A stretch of DNA of 64,000 bases from Palsa-504 sp963822765. Lineage in GTDB: Bacteria > Actinomycetota > Actinomycetes > Streptosporangiales > Streptosporangiaceae. Location: contig CAWGJL010000001.1 of assembly GCA_963822765.1 (NCBI GenBank), positions 1 through 64,000 on the forward strand, given 5' to 3'. The notes under the pieces were generated by a model, which ran no database searches, was not told where the DNA came from, and saw only the letters and a program-made list of their open reading frames with translations. A program made the translations under genes and the position numbers. Below are positions 28,265 to 39,922 of this stretch, piece after piece (the stretch's first letter is position 1; every line of letters starts with the position of its first letter).

Positions 28265-28354
28265 CTACCACTTCCACCCAGCGCCCGAGGCCACGACGAC
28301 GGTGACGATCGCTGCAAGCGCCGAGACGGCACGGTAGGCGTAGAACTTCTTCAC
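28265..28354 (-). CDS. 29-residue single-pass membrane peptide
   Basis: GTG at 28354 preceded by GGAGGT with a 5-base spacer, an almost perfect ribosome site. The product is VKKFYAYRAVSALAAIVTVV followed by VASGAGWKW: a basic start, a 15-residue hydrophobic helix and an aromatic end. It stands between ftsH and the GGDEF-EAL gene on the same strand, 68 bp upstream of the latter. Too short for most annotation pipelines. Function unknown. Confidence 0.6.
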   Translation of the reverse strand: MKKFYAYRAVSALAAIVTVVVASGAGWKW

Positions 28355-28503
28355 GGGGTACCTCCCTGTATTTCCCGTCCGCCATTCGGACGCGAGTGGC
28401 ATCCGCATCGTCCAATATTGAGGCCAGACATTTAAGGTCGCTGGACGCAAGTACTAAGGCGGTGCCCGGAGCTTCCGGGCGGATGCTCCAGACGGTTCCC
28501 CCG

Positions 28504-30513
28504 TCAGCTGGGCTCGGGCTCCAGCTCAGCCGCTCGCATCCGGACTCCGGCGGCGGAGTAGGCCTCGGGAGCATCCAGAGTCTCGGCGTCGAGCAGAGCG
28601 TGGGTGAGGCTGTCCAGCTGGTCGCGGTGCTCTGAGAGCAGCTGGGTCACCTCGATGTGGGCATCCTCGACCAGCTGGCGCACCTCCTCGTCCACCAGCC
28701 ACTGGGTCTGGGGTGAGACCTCGCTGGCGCCCGGGAAGAATGGCGCCTGTCCCTCGCTTGGGACAGCAGCGTGATCGGGCCAAGCTTCTCGCTCATCCCC
28801 CACCGGCCGACCATCTGCCGGGCGATCTGGGTCAGTTGCTGGATGTCGGACTCGGCTCCGGTGGTGATCTTTCCATACACGATTTCCTCGGCCACCCGAC
28901 CGCCCAGAGCGACCTTGATCTTGGCCTCGAGCTCCTCGCGCGAATATGACACCCGGTCGGAGTCTGGCGTGGACAGGGTGACCCCGAGTGCCATCCCTCG
29001 CGGGATGATCGACACCTTCCGCACGGGGTCGGCCTCGCGGGTCAGCATCCCGACGAGCGCGTGACCGGACTCGTGGTAGGCCGTACGCTCGCGGTCCTCG
29101 GGACCGAGCACGATTCCGCGCGGAGCTCCGAGCAGGATCTTCTCCAGCGAGTCCGTGAAGTCGGCCATCGTCACCTTGTCGTGCTCACGGCGGGCGGCCA
29201 GCAGCGCCGCCTCGTTGGCCAGGTTGGCCAGATCCGCGCCGACCATCCCGGGCGTGGAGGCGGCCAGCATGTCCAGGTCGACGTCGTCGGCCAAAGGGAT
29301 CGAGCGCGTGTGGACCTGGAGGATCTTTAACCCGGCCAATTCTGTCCGGAGGCTGGACGCCCACCCTACGGTCGAACCGTCCCGGGCGAAGCAAAGCCGG
29401 GTCCAGGATCTCAGGGCGGTTGGTGGCTCCGAGCACGACCACGGCCTGAGTTGACTCGAAGCCGTCCATCTCAGTAAGGATCTGATCGAGCGTCTGCTCG
29501 CGCTCGTCGTTGGCCCCGGTGATACCCGCCGAGCCCTGACGGGAGCGCCCGACGGCATCCAGCTCGTCGATGAAGATGATCGCCGGCGCCGCCTCCTTGG
29601 CCTTGGCGAACAGGTCTCGGACGCGGGCGGCGCCCACGCCGACGATCGCCTCAATGAACTCCGAGGCGGCAATCGAGAAGAAGGCGGCCTGGGCCTCACC
29701 GGCGACCGCGCGGGCCAGGAGCGTCTTGCCCGTCCCAGGGGATCCGTACAGCAGCACACCGTGCGGCATCCGACCGCCCAGCCGCACGTACCGCTCCGGG
29801 GTCTTCAGGAAATCCACGATCTCGGTGAGCTCGCGTTTGGCCTCGTCGATGCCGGCCACATCGTCGAACGTGATCCGGATCTTCTCGGGGTCAACCCGCC
29901 GCGCCTGGGAGCGTCCGAAGGCGCCGAGCGCGCCCATCCCCCCGGCTCCACCGGCGGACCGGCGCAGCAGGAAGTAGAACAGCCCCACGAACAGCAGCGT
30001 CGGACCGAACCCGAGCAAGATATCGGCCAGCACGGAGGAGCCCGTGCTGGGCTGTTGGGCGTTGACCTGAACGTTGTGGCCTCGGAGCAGCCCGGTGAGC
30101 TGACTGCTGCTCCAGAACGTCGGAACCTGCGTCTGGAAGAGCGTGGTCGGGGTGGCGCTTCGACTACTAGCCGGATAGCGAACCTTGTGGGTGAACGTGC
30201 CCTGAATCGTGTTGACGGTCGAGTTGATCGACTTGACCTGGCCCGTCTGCACCTGCTGGATGAAGTACGGGCTGAACGGCACGGTGACCCGCTGCTGCCC
30301 CCCCGGCTGGGCGATCAGGACCGAGAGCCAATTCACGGCCAGCAGAACGACGAAGAAGATCCAGAAGCCTCGCCAGCGATGCGGGGGACGTGGCTTGTGC
30401 TTCTCGGGCATTCCCCGGCCATCGGGAGCCGGCGCGACTCGCCAGCCGCCCTCGTCCTGAGGCATCGGGGTGGACGGGCCGCTCTGTTCGAGGGTGTTGG
30501 CGTCTTCGGTCAT
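28504..30513 (-). CDS. ftsH: ATP-dependent zinc metalloprotease FtsH, frameshifted
   Basis: ATG at 30513 (MTEDANTLEQ). Two membrane segments (GFWIFFVVLLAVNWLSVLI and GFGPTLLFVGLFYFLL) flank a short periplasmic domain. The AAA module has Walker A YGSPGTGKTLLA, Walker B AIIFIDELDAVG, pore region ASEFIEAIVGVGAARV (Ile-Val replaces the usual Phe-Val loop) and SRH residues LRPGRFDR. The protease has Zn site TAYHESGHALVG and distal Asp in TGAESDIQQLT. The C-terminal helix reads QTQWLVDEEVRQLVEDAH. Frame changes near 29345 and 28765. It degrades membrane proteins; hexameric. Divergent from the DUF1330 gene. Confidence 0.88.
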
Positions 30514-30539
30514 GCCAGTACTTCGTATGCTCTCAGACG

Positions 30540-30827
30540 ATGTCCGCATACGTGATCGTCGAGGTCGACGTCACCGATCCCGAGCAGTACGCCCGCTACC
30601 GCGAGGCGGTGCCCGCCAGCCTGGAGGCGCATGGAGGCTGCTTCGTGGCTCGCGGCGGCGAGACGGCCGCGCTGGAGGGAGACTGGGAGCCCAAGCGAAT
30701 CGTCGTGCTGGAGTTCGACGACCTTGAGGCGGCCAAACGGTGGTACGACTCACCGGAGTATCTCGAGGCCCGGGACATCCGCGCGGGCGCGGCCACCATG
30801 CGCATGATCGCCGTGGCGGGCGTCTAG
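30540..30827 (+). CDS. DUF1330 family protein
   Basis: 95 residues from ATG 30540 (MSAYVIVEVDVTDPEQYARY). The ferredoxin-like DUF1330 pattern is clear: YREAVPASLEAHGGCFVARG, then GDWEPKRIVVLEFDDLEAAK and RWYDSPEYLEARDIR. Function of the family is not established. Its start lies 26 bp from the divergent ftsH start, and azlC follows 8 bp downstream. Confidence 0.85.
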   Translation: MSAYVIVEVDVTDPEQYARYREAVPASLEAHGGCFVARGGETAALEGDWEPKRIVVLEFDDLEAAKRWYDSPEYLEARDIRAGAATMRMIAVAGV

Positions 30828-30835
30828 CCAGCTGA

Positions 30836-31498
30836 GTGAGCCCTGAGCGCGCGCAGCTCGAGGCGGGGGTCCGCCGCGGGCTGGTCTTTGGGGCCGCCGT
30901 GTTCGCGATCGCAATCTCCTTCGGGGTGCTGGCCCGGCCCGTAATGGGAGCGGTTGCGGCGATCGTGATGTCGGTCATCGTGTTCTCCGGAGCGGCCCAG
31001 TTCGGAGCGCTGGCCGTCCTGGCCGCCGGTGGGAGCACCGGCGCCGCGATCGCCGCCGGGGTGCTCCTCAACGCCCGGTATCTCGCGATGGGGCTCGCCC
31101 TCGCTCCCTCGCTGCGGGGGCGGATCAAGTCCCGCATCGTGCTGGCGATGAGCACGGTTAACGCATCGTGGGCGGCGGCCAGCCGGGGCGACGGCACGTT
31201 TGACCCGTGGTACATGGCGGGCGCGAGCATCCCCCAGTACGTGGGTTGGGTACTCGGAACGGTCATCGGCGTGCTGATCGGTAGCGCGCTCGGTGATCCC
31301 AAGACCTACGGCCTGGACACGCTCTTCCCGGCCTTCTTCGTGGCGCTTCTGTACGAGGAGGTCCGCGGCCGGCGCAAGCGGGCGGCGGCCTGCGGTGGGG
31401 CTGCGATCGCGCTGGCCCTGACTCCGCTGCTCCCGCCGGGTCTCCCGATCCTGATCGCGGCTGCCGCCGCGGTCGCGGCCTCGAGGCTCAGTTCATGA
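30836..31498 (+). CDS. azlC: AzlC-family branched-chain amino acid exporter, large subunit
   Basis: 220 residues from a GTG at 30836. Hydrophobic segments cover FGAAVFAIAISFGVLARPVM, GAVAAIVMSVIVFSGAAQFG and LNARYLAMGLALAPSLRG, which holds the conserved NARY motif of AzlC. It forms a two-subunit exporter with AzlD, encoded directly behind with an ATGA overlap. In relatives the pair exports branched-chain amino acids or analogues. Confidence 0.85.
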   Translation: MSPERAQLEAGVRRGLVFGAAVFAIAISFGVLARPVMGAVAAIVMSVIVFSGAAQFGALAVLAAGGSTGAAIAAGVLLNARYLAMGLALAPSLRGRIKSRIVLAMSTVNASWAAASRGDGTFDPWYMAGASIPQYVGWVLGTVIGVLIGSALGDPKTYGLDTLFPAFFVALLYEEVRGRRKRAAACGGAAIALALTPLLPPGLPILIAAAAAVAASRLSS

Positions 31499-31803
31499 CC
31501 GGTGTCTGGGTCACGATCGCCGCGCTGGCCGTCGCCACGGCAGCGTTGAAGCTGGCCGGGCCGCTGATTCTCCGTGGTCGCCCACTGCCCCCGCGCGTGA
31601 TCGGGATCGTCGGGCTGCTGGCCTCGGCCCTGCTGGCCGCGCTGGTCGTGGTGGAGACGTTCGGCAAGGGTCGCTCATTGACGCTCGACGCCCGCGCGCT
31701 TGGCGTGGCGTTCGCGGCGGTCGTCCTGGCGCGCAGGGGATCGCTGACCGTGGCCGTGATTGGCGCGGCCGTCGTGGCGGCGCTGGCGCGGGCGATAACT
31801 TGA
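31495..31803 (+). CDS. azlD: AzlD-family transporter small subunit
   Basis: 102 residues with four hydrophobic helices (VWVTIAALAVATAALKLAGP, GIVGLLASALLAALVVVETF, AVVLARRGSLTVAVIGAAVV). The ATG overlaps the azlC stop, typical of the azlCD pair. Works as the partner subunit of AzlC in the membrane. Confidence 0.82.
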   Translation: MTGVWVTIAALAVATAALKLAGPLILRGRPLPPRVIGIVGLLASALLAALVVVETFGKGRSLTLDARALGVAFAAVVLARRGSLTVAVIGAAVVAALARAIT

Positions 31804-31902
31804 AGGTCATCCGAGCTCCCGGCGCGCGGCCTGTCGATTTTCGAATTTGGCGTTCGTCTTAAGCCCAACAAACTGACCAGACCCCCGACTTCAGGAGTTA
31901 CC

Positions 31903-32255
31903 ATGACCGCCTCCTCCACCCAGGGAATCAAGATCGTTCTGCATCCCGTGTCCGATCTGGCAAAGGCCAAGGAGGTGTACGCCGCCCTGCTCGGCGCGTC
32001 GCCGACGGCCGACTCTGAGTATTACGTCGGCTTCGAAGTCCAGGGACAGCACATCGGACTCGTGCCAGGCGGCGGACCGCAGGGCATGACCTCGCCGGTG
32101 GCCTATTGGGAGGTGCCGGACATCGAGGCCAAGCTTGCCGAGGTGACGGCCGCCGGAGCCGCGGTGAAGGACGCCCCACGCGATGTCGGCGGCGGCCGCC
32201 TGGTGGCCAGCTTCACAGACCCAGATGGCAACGTCCTCGGGGTGGTCCAGGACCA

Positions 32256-32259
<4 letters not shown>
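31903..32259 (+). CDS. VOC (glyoxalase/bleomycin-resistance) family protein
   Basis: 118 residues, ATG preceded by AGGAG (CAGGAGTTACCATG). The fold pattern is IVLHPVSDLAKAKEVYAALL, EVQGQHIGLVPGG and VASFTDPDGNVLGVVQDQ, the usual paired beta-alpha units with metal-site His and Glu-like positions only partly kept. It may bind a small drug or metabolite. The stop overlaps the start of the UvrA-like gene (ATGA), suggesting a two-gene resistance unit. Confidence 0.82.
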
Positions 32260-34627
<2,368 letters not shown>

Positions 34628-34643
<16 letters not shown>

Positions 34644-35592
34644 GCAGCCCGCAGAACGATCACCGCGGACGTGATGCGGTACGGGCCAAGCCGCAGGACC
34701 AGCGAGGAGTGGTGATATGGAGGCACATCAATCACCTCGTCCAGGACACCCTGACGGGCGCCGACAACGAACGGCTGGGCCGAATGCCCTGGTTTCGCGA
34801 CGCGTTCCAACAGGCCAACGATGTCGCGGCGCCGGAACGCCACCGTGGGTCCCAAGGACACCGTGCCCTGGTCACTGTCCAGATTGAACTCAGTGGTGTG
34901 CACGGCCACTCCGCCTGGGGCGAGGCAGTCCATCGCCCGCTCTACGAAGCGTGCTCCGGCCTCAATCGAGCCGAGGTGCTCCAGGGCACAGGAGGACCAG
35001 AGAAAGTCGAACCCCACGAGATCCGCCGGGATTGCGTTCATGTCAACGCTTCGGTAGCTGACCCGCTCCCGGAATTCATCCTCAGGACAGTCGGGCCGCC
35101 TCAGACCTTCCAGGCGCGCGAGCTCCTCGTCCGCCTGCCCCAGCGGGAGGCCCTGGGATCTTCAGCGGGGAGGTCGGTGGCAACGACGTGGATCCCCTGA
35201 CCCGCGAACGCTGCGACCAGGGGCTCCCGGCCGACGCCGAAGCCAAGTCCCCTTGCGCCGGGCCGGATCATGCCCGTGTCCTCGAGCGCTCGGCAGATGG
35301 CCGTGTATTCCCACGCCTTGCGCGAGAGGATGTGCGGTTCGCCGAGCCTTTGGCACCACTGAAGATGCTCCTGCCCCAGGTCCGCCTGTCGGCAGACGCG
35401 CGAGGAGAGAGGCGGATCGGCGCACGGCTCGTTCATGCCCCCCAGCTGGACTCGCGCGAGCGCCTGGGCAAGCACACCCTGATTGGAGACGAGATCTCGC
35501 AGACGCGCCGGCAGTCCAATCGCTGAGCTGGCACGGGCAGGCAGACTTCCCAACCGGCCCATCGGCCAGCGGCTTCGGGGACGGCTATCCAT
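34628..35592 (-). CDS. SAM-dependent methyltransferase-like protein, frameshifted
   Basis: The frame from 35592 contains RALEDTGMIRPGARGLGFGV and GREPLVAAFAGQGIHVVATD, the SAM-binding motif I region. After frame changes between about 35170 and 35050 it continues DLVGFDFLWSSCALEHLGSI and DCLAPGGVAVHTTEFNLDSD, then ends SAVIVLRAAQLPT. This is the pattern of methyltransferases acting on glycans or small molecules in cell-surface loci. About 315 residues joined. Substrate unknown. The start is uncertain; a later start near the MNEPCADPP segment is possible. Confidence 0.7.
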
Positions 35593-35629
35593 ACGAGCTT
35601 GGACGACCTCTAGCCGGCGCGCCGCGACT

Positions 35630-36787
35630 TCATTTGTGGCAGATGCCAGATGGCGACTGCCTCACCCCGTGGTCGTGGATCCAGGAGTCGGCGGTCCCGG
35701 CGGTGCCGGACCCGTGCGTGTCGTCCTGGCAGTCAAACGCTCCGTTGCCGGACGCATGGTCGTTGGATAGCGTGTTCGACGCGCTGGGGTCGCCAAACGG
35801 GTCCTGGGCGTCGATGTGGATCCCGTCGAAGTTGTTGTCGAGCAGTTTGTCGTTCGACGAGAGCACGTTCGAGGCGCCGTTCAGGTCCAGGCCGTCGTCG
35901 TTGTGATCGAGGTTGTTGTTGTTGAGATTGACGCTGCCCGGCACGAAGCCGACGAAGATTCCATCGCCTTGTGTCAAGTCGTTGGCTGGGTCCGCTGTCG
36001 TATCGACGTTGTTGGTAACGGTGTTGTTGTGCACCGACGCGCTCGCTCCGTCGCCGACGACCACCCCCGAAGGCGCGCTGTTGGCGATCTGCGGGCCGGT
36101 GATCGTGTCGTTGTTGACCGTGCCGTTAGAACCCCGGACCGCGACCTCGGCGCCGACGAACTGGTAGCTCTGGATCGTCGAGTTGTTCACTGTCCCGTTG
36201 CCGGGTACCTCCGCGCCGTTGTTGAACAGAGCCGAGTCGCCGAACGAAACCGCGTAGCCGTCGGAATTCGAGCGATCGGCGGCGTTGGCGTCCTCAATGT
36301 TCTGGATCGTGTCCTGGTTGATCTGCGCCGTGCCAGATCCCACGTCGTAGACACCGAAGTGACGGCCGCTGCTGGACGGGTCGTCGTTCCAGGGTCCCTG
36401 GATCACGAAGCCGGAGAGCTGGTATGCGTCCCCCGCTCCGGTCGTGATCGCGACGACATCGTCGGATCCGTTCGGACCACTCGGAGCCTCGCCGACCGGT
36501 GGGTACTCGATGACCGGATTGTTCTGGCCCTGGATCACGAGCCGGCCCTTCCCGGCGGGGATGTTCACCTGCTCGGGATAGATCCCTGGGCAGACCGTGA
36601 TGTGACTATTGGGCGTAGCTGCAGTGACAGCCGACTGGATGGTCGGATAGTTGCTCCCAGGGCAGTGACCGACGATCAGGTTCATGCCACTGGCGAGCGC
36701 CGGCGACACCCCGATCAGACCGATGGCTACGGTTCCCGCCGCCGCTCGGAGGAAACGGACCGAGCGGACCTTGGCTGCCAGCGACAT
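35630..36787 (-). CDS. Exported right-handed parallel beta-helix protein
   Basis: 385 residues from ATG 36787 with GGAG about 6 bases upstream. Signal peptide: FLRAAAGTVAIGLIGVSPAL then ASG. The mature part has repeated Asn-rich turns (VNNSTIQSY, VNNDTITGP, VHNNTVTNN, LNNNNLDHNDDG, LLDNNFDGIHI), typical of pectate-lyase-like parallel beta-helices. PTIQSAVTAATPNSHITVCP and GIYPEQVNI form the usual N-terminal cap. Likely a secreted surface or polysaccharide-acting protein; no catalytic set is recognised. The tRNA-Glu fragment nearest to it starts 76 bp upstream. Confidence 0.8.
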   Translation of the reverse strand: MSLAAKVRSVRFLRAAAGTVAIGLIGVSPALASGMNLIVGHCPGSNYPTIQSAVTAATPNSHITVCPGIYPEQVNIPAGKGRLVIQGQNNPVIEYPPVGEAPSGPNGSDDVVAITTGAGDAYQLSGFVIQGPWNDDPSSSGRHFGVYDVGSGTAQINQDTIQNIEDANAADRSNSDGYAVSFGDSALFNNGAEVPGNGTVNNSTIQSYQFVGAEVAVRGSNGTVNNDTITGPQIANSAPSGVVVGDGASASVHNNTVTNNVDTTADPANDLTQGDGIFVGFVPGSVNLNNNNLDHNDDGLDLNGASNVLSSNDKLLDNNFDGIHIDAQDPFGDPSASNTLSNDHASGNGAFDCQDDTHGSGTAGTADSWIHDHGVRQSPSGICHK

Positions 36788-36862
36788 GCAGACTCCTTTC
36801 GTTGAGCCAAACGTAACGCGGGCAGCGGGCCCCGTCAATGCGCGACGGTTGGCGTGCGGGAG

Positions 36863-36887
36863 CAGTACCGCTACCGGGATTCGAACC
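36863..36887 (-). other. Partial copy of the tRNA-Glu 3' end (putative attachment-site scar 1)
   Basis: 25 bases identical to the T-arm and acceptor 3' end of the complete tRNA-Glu at 42895-42967, in the same (minus) orientation. No anticodon or D arm precedes it. Such 3'-end copies mark attL/attR of elements that integrate in tRNA genes. Confidence 0.75.
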
Positions 36888-37105
36888 GTACCGGTCCCCC
36901 CACCGGCACAGGGTTTTCGCGGAGGGGTGGGGGATTCGGAACCGCTCGGGACCGCTCGACACCGCTCCAGCCCGCGGGTCGTTTTACCGGCGTTCTATCG
37001 AGCCCCCGCCCTGCCGATGCCTGCCGAGGGCCGACCGCCGCGCCACCGTTCCTTCAGGGCCGCGCGAATCGGCCGACCGCCCCGGCTGACAGGGGTTCAT
37101 AGCTA

Positions 37106-37729
37106 CTACGAACCAGCCACACCACCGACGTTGACGCAGGGGATTACCCCAGTCGCCAGCGGCTGAGCGCCCCTCGTGCTAGAGGAATCGCCGACGTCGC
37201 CCGTGATGAAACTAGGCGTGACTAGATCGTATCCCTGGAAGACCTCGCTGAGGTCGCCCGCAGGGCCGATAGTGTCCGACGTGTTAGCCGGAATAATCGT
37301 GCCCCACCCAGGGTCGTACTGGCCAGAGCCGTCGTAGTACGTCTGGGTGCCAAATATCTTGATGCCGCTGCACCCGCCGTTCGTCGTGGCGTTGTTCACG
37401 TCAGAGACCGTGAAGTCGCCGACCGTGACGGTGTGGCTCTGGCCAACGGTGGTCAGGACAGCATCGAAGTTGGTCAGCCCAGGACCGGCCGGACCGGTGG
37501 CACCGGCGGGACCGGCGGGACCCCGGGCGCCTGTAGCACCGTTGGGACCCTGCGGACCGGCAGGACCCTGCGCACCACGCGGACCGGCCGGACCACTCGG
37601 ACCCGTGAACCCCCGCGGACCACGCTGACAATGACACTTGGCCGCCAACGCCGGAGCGGCGTCCACAGCCAGCACCCCACACGCCGCCATCGCGCCCGAG
37701 GAAAGAAGCAAAACAAATAGCTTCCTCAA
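37106..37729 (-). CDS. Exported collagen-like (Gly-X-Y) protein
   Basis: 207 residues from a TTG at 37729, supported by AGGAGG with a 6-base spacer. Signal peptide: LFVLLLSSGAMAACGVLAVD, cleavage near APALA. Residues 37-85 are an uninterrupted run of Gly-X-Y triplets such as GPRGFTGPSGPAGPRGAQGP. A C-terminal globular domain (DAVLTTVGQSHTVTVGDFTV, CSGIKIFGTQTYYDGSGQYD) follows. Bacterial collagen-like proteins form trimers on surfaces. It lies between tRNA-Glu scars 1 and 2, so it may be element cargo. Confidence 0.85.
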   Translation of the reverse strand: MRKLFVLLLSSGAMAACGVLAVDAAPALAAKCHCQRGPRGFTGPSGPAGPRGAQGPAGPQGPNGATGARGPAGPAGATGPAGPGLTNFDAVLTTVGQSHTVTVGDFTVSDVNNATTNGGCSGIKIFGTQTYYDGSGQYDPGWGTIIPANTSDTIGPAGDLSEVFQGYDLVTPSFITGDVGDSSSTRGAQPLATGVIPCVNVGGVAGS

Positions 37730-38038
37730 GGTACTCCTCCTAGAAATAGAGAATTGAACTTGGAAACCTCAGTCGAGGAGCATGCCCTCCCACCACTGTC
37801 TCGAAGCGCATGCGAACATCTGTTCGTGGAGCACCGGGATCAGCCGGAACGGAGCAAAGGATGTAAGAGCCCGACACCGGAAGGGTTAGCGACCCGCGGT
37901 GGCCCTGAGTCATGCGTTGGCGTTCGTGAGGGCGTCGGCGAAGCGTTGCAGGGGTACTCGTAGGCTGGGCTATTGACCCGCGAAATATCGACGGCCCACT
38001 ATCCCATGTGGTCCCATCAAGCCCCTCAAACGACGAAA
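37730..38038. other. Noncoding stretch upstream of the collagen-like gene
   Basis: No supported gene on either strand. It should contain the promoter of the collagen-like gene; I cannot pick -35/-10 boxes with confidence. Confidence 0.5.
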
Positions 38039-38060
38039 ACCCCCACTTCATGGGGGCTTT
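38039..38060. terminator. Bidirectional rho-independent terminator
   Basis: A hairpin CCCCCA-CTTCA-TGGGGG is followed on the plus strand by CTTTTT and, read on the minus strand, by TTTTC. It directly follows (minus strand) the tRNA-Glu 3' fragment at 38063-38088, exactly where a terminator of the original tRNA-Glu gene would lie. Confidence 0.8.
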
Positions 38061-38062
38061 TT

Positions 38063-38088
38063 CAGTACCGCTACCGGGATTCGAACCC
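38063..38088 (-). other. Partial copy of the tRNA-Glu 3' end (putative attachment-site scar 2)
   Basis: 26 bases matching the 3' end of the tRNA-Glu gene at 42895-42967, same orientation, followed in the minus direction by a hairpin terminator. The distance to the full tRNA is about 4.83 kb, to scar 1 exactly 1.2 kb. Confidence 0.78.
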
Positions 38089-38466
38089 ATCCGAGGAGGG
38101 GTGACGGATCAGCGTTTTCCCTGCGTGTGAGTGGGTTTTGAACCGCCGGCGAGGGGCAGGTAACCGCCCGAAATCGGGGGTTGACTGTGGCGCGGGTGTG
38201 GCGCACATCGGCGCGCCGGCTGTCGTTAACGTCGTGTCGCGCAGAGCCGACCGGGGGGGCCAGAACTCTTGATCGATGACGCTCGCTTTGCGCGAGCGCG
38301 AGACGAGTGCAGGTCGTTCTGTCCGAGCGTCTCGTCAGGGCCGTCCAGAACGGCCCGTATCACGCGATACGAGCCGTTCGCCGTGTCGGGCGGCACTTGT
38401 GCTTTCCGTGGAAGGGGGAAGCGAGCCCGGTGGTCCAGCCAGGCGCATGCAAATAGACCCCCTGTG
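38089..38466. other. Gap between tRNA scar 2 and the IS110 transposase
   Basis: No gene supported. It holds the presumptive 3' end of the IS110-type element near 38440-38466. A short plus-strand frame from 38269 lacks coding character. Confidence 0.4.
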
Positions 38467-39684
38467 TCAACCTCCGGCTGCGATGACCCGTTGCAGGGCG
38501 GTGTGTTGGAGCGGGTCGTAGGTGTCGTGGTCGTGCCAGATGCGCCAGATGATTTGGGTCCAGGCGCGTCCGAGGATGCGGGTGGCGTGGGTGTGGCTGG
38601 CGCCTCTGGCGCGGGCGCGGTCGTAGATGTCGGCGGCCCAGGGGTTGTATCTGCGGCTGGCGTCGGAGAGGGTGCAGATGGCTTGGCGTAGTCGGTGGTC
38701 GCACGCCCACCGGAACTGCGCGTGTCTGCTCTTGCCGGACTCGACCGCGACGGGAGCCTGGCCGGCGTCGGCGGCCAGGGCCCGGTAGGTGGGGTAACGC
38801 TCGCGGCAGTCGCCTATCTCGGCCAGCATGGTGGCGGCGCACAGCCACGAGTCCTTGGCGATGAACAGCGAGCGGAACGTGGCCCCGTCGGGGTGCGCCT
38901 CCAGGGCATGGCGGATCTCGATCGTGAGCTCGCTGATCCGCGCAACGACCGGCTCCAAGGCGGAGACGAGCGCGAGCACGATCTGGCGATGGGCCTGGAT
39001 CTCTAGCTCGCCGGCGCGCCCCTCCGCTCCCTCCTTGAGCCTTGCGAGCAGCTCGCGGGCGGGTTTGCGACCCGGGTATCCGTGACGCTTGAGGAACCCA
39101 GCGAGGCGTTGCTCCCCGAGACCGCGGGTGTCACCTGGGGTGGGATAGCGCCGCAGGAAGGCCAGCGCGATCTGGGTGTCCACCGAGCAGAACACCTTGC
39201 CCGCGCCCGGCCAGAACGTGCCCAGCTGATCACGGAGCTGGTTAGCCAACCCCACCCTCGTGCGCACCAGCGAGTTCCGCGCCCGGGTCATCGTCCGCAG
39301 CGCCTTCGTCTGGTCACTGTCAGGCTCGAGCACCCGGAAGCGATGACTGTCGGTTCTGGCGAGCTCGGCCAGCACGAAGCTGTCAAACCCATCGCTCTTG
39401 CCACCCGCGACACTGAACCGCGGACGCATCGCCTTGACCTGGTTGGGATGCACCGCCACCACCGTCAGCCCCGCGTCCAGCAGCCGCTCGATCAAAAGCC
39501 CGTCCGGCCGCTCGATCGCCACCAGCTTCACCTGCAGACGCAGCAGCCGAGCGCACAGCGCCCGAATCCCCTGCTCGTTGTGCCGATAACGCCGGCCCTC
39601 CACGATCCGCCCCTGCTCATCCACCACGCACGCCGCGTGCTCCTGGCTCGCCCAGTCCACCCCGGCAAACCGACTCTCCGACAT
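38467..39684 (-). CDS. IS110-family transposase (DEDD recombinase)
   Basis: 405 residues from ATG 39684, with GGAGGGAGC just upstream. N-terminal DEDD RuvC-like domain: FAGVDWASQEHAACVV (first Asp), LVAIERPDG (Glu), GGKSDGFDSFVLAELAR (Asp pair). The C-terminal transposase-20 domain has FIAKDSWLCAATMLAEIGDC, DAGQAPVAVESGKSRHAQFR and DHRLRQAICTLSDASRRYNP, including the conserved Ser region. Such enzymes recombine DNA guided by a bridge RNA from the noncoding end of the element. The gene is intact, unlike most neighbours. Confidence 0.92.
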   Translation of the reverse strand: MSESRFAGVDWASQEHAACVVDEQGRIVEGRRYRHNEQGIRALCARLLRLQVKLVAIERPDGLLIERLLDAGLTVVAVHPNQVKAMRPRFSVAGGKSDGFDSFVLAELARTDSHRFRVLEPDSDQTKALRTMTRARNSLVRTRVGLANQLRDQLGTFWPGAGKVFCSVDTQIALAFLRRYPTPGDTRGLGEQRLAGFLKRHGYPGRKPARELLARLKEGAEGRAGELEIQAHRQIVLALVSALEPVVARISELTIEIRHALEAHPDGATFRSLFIAKDSWLCAATMLAEIGDCRERYPTYRALAADAGQAPVAVESGKSRHAQFRWACDHRLRQAICTLSDASRRYNPWAADIYDRARARGASHTHATRILGRAWTQIIWRIWHDHDTYDPLQHTALQRVIAAGG

Positions 39685-39922
39685 GACCGCTCCCTCCACT
39701 CGATTGACTGAGTGTCGGCGCGAGATACCCTGGCGGATGCTTACTGATGGCGCTCTATGGGCGCGACCTCCTGTTGCCGCTCACTGGGCACCTCGACGGA
39801 ACGTCGGGAAGGCGCTGGTCTAAAAGCGGCCCTCTGCACGGGCAAGCCCAAAGCGGCGCTCTTCCCGACATCCGCCGACCAACGAATCTTCTCCAGTAAG
39901 CCCTTTGCGACACTCTGCGCTC
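39685..39922 (-). other. Noncoding upstream end of the IS110-type element, candidate bridge-RNA region
   Basis: About 240 bp between the transposase start and the next gene contain no ORF. Short complementary blocks occur (for example GTCGGGAA near 39815 and TTCCCGAC near 39862), consistent with structured RNA. In IS110-group elements the bridge RNA is made from this side. Element borders are not defined because IS110 elements lack inverted repeats. Confidence 0.4.

Noticed and set aside
37740..38090. Minus-strand frame over the terminator and tRNA scar
   Set aside because: No start site or coding bias; includes the hairpin terminator and the tRNA fragment.
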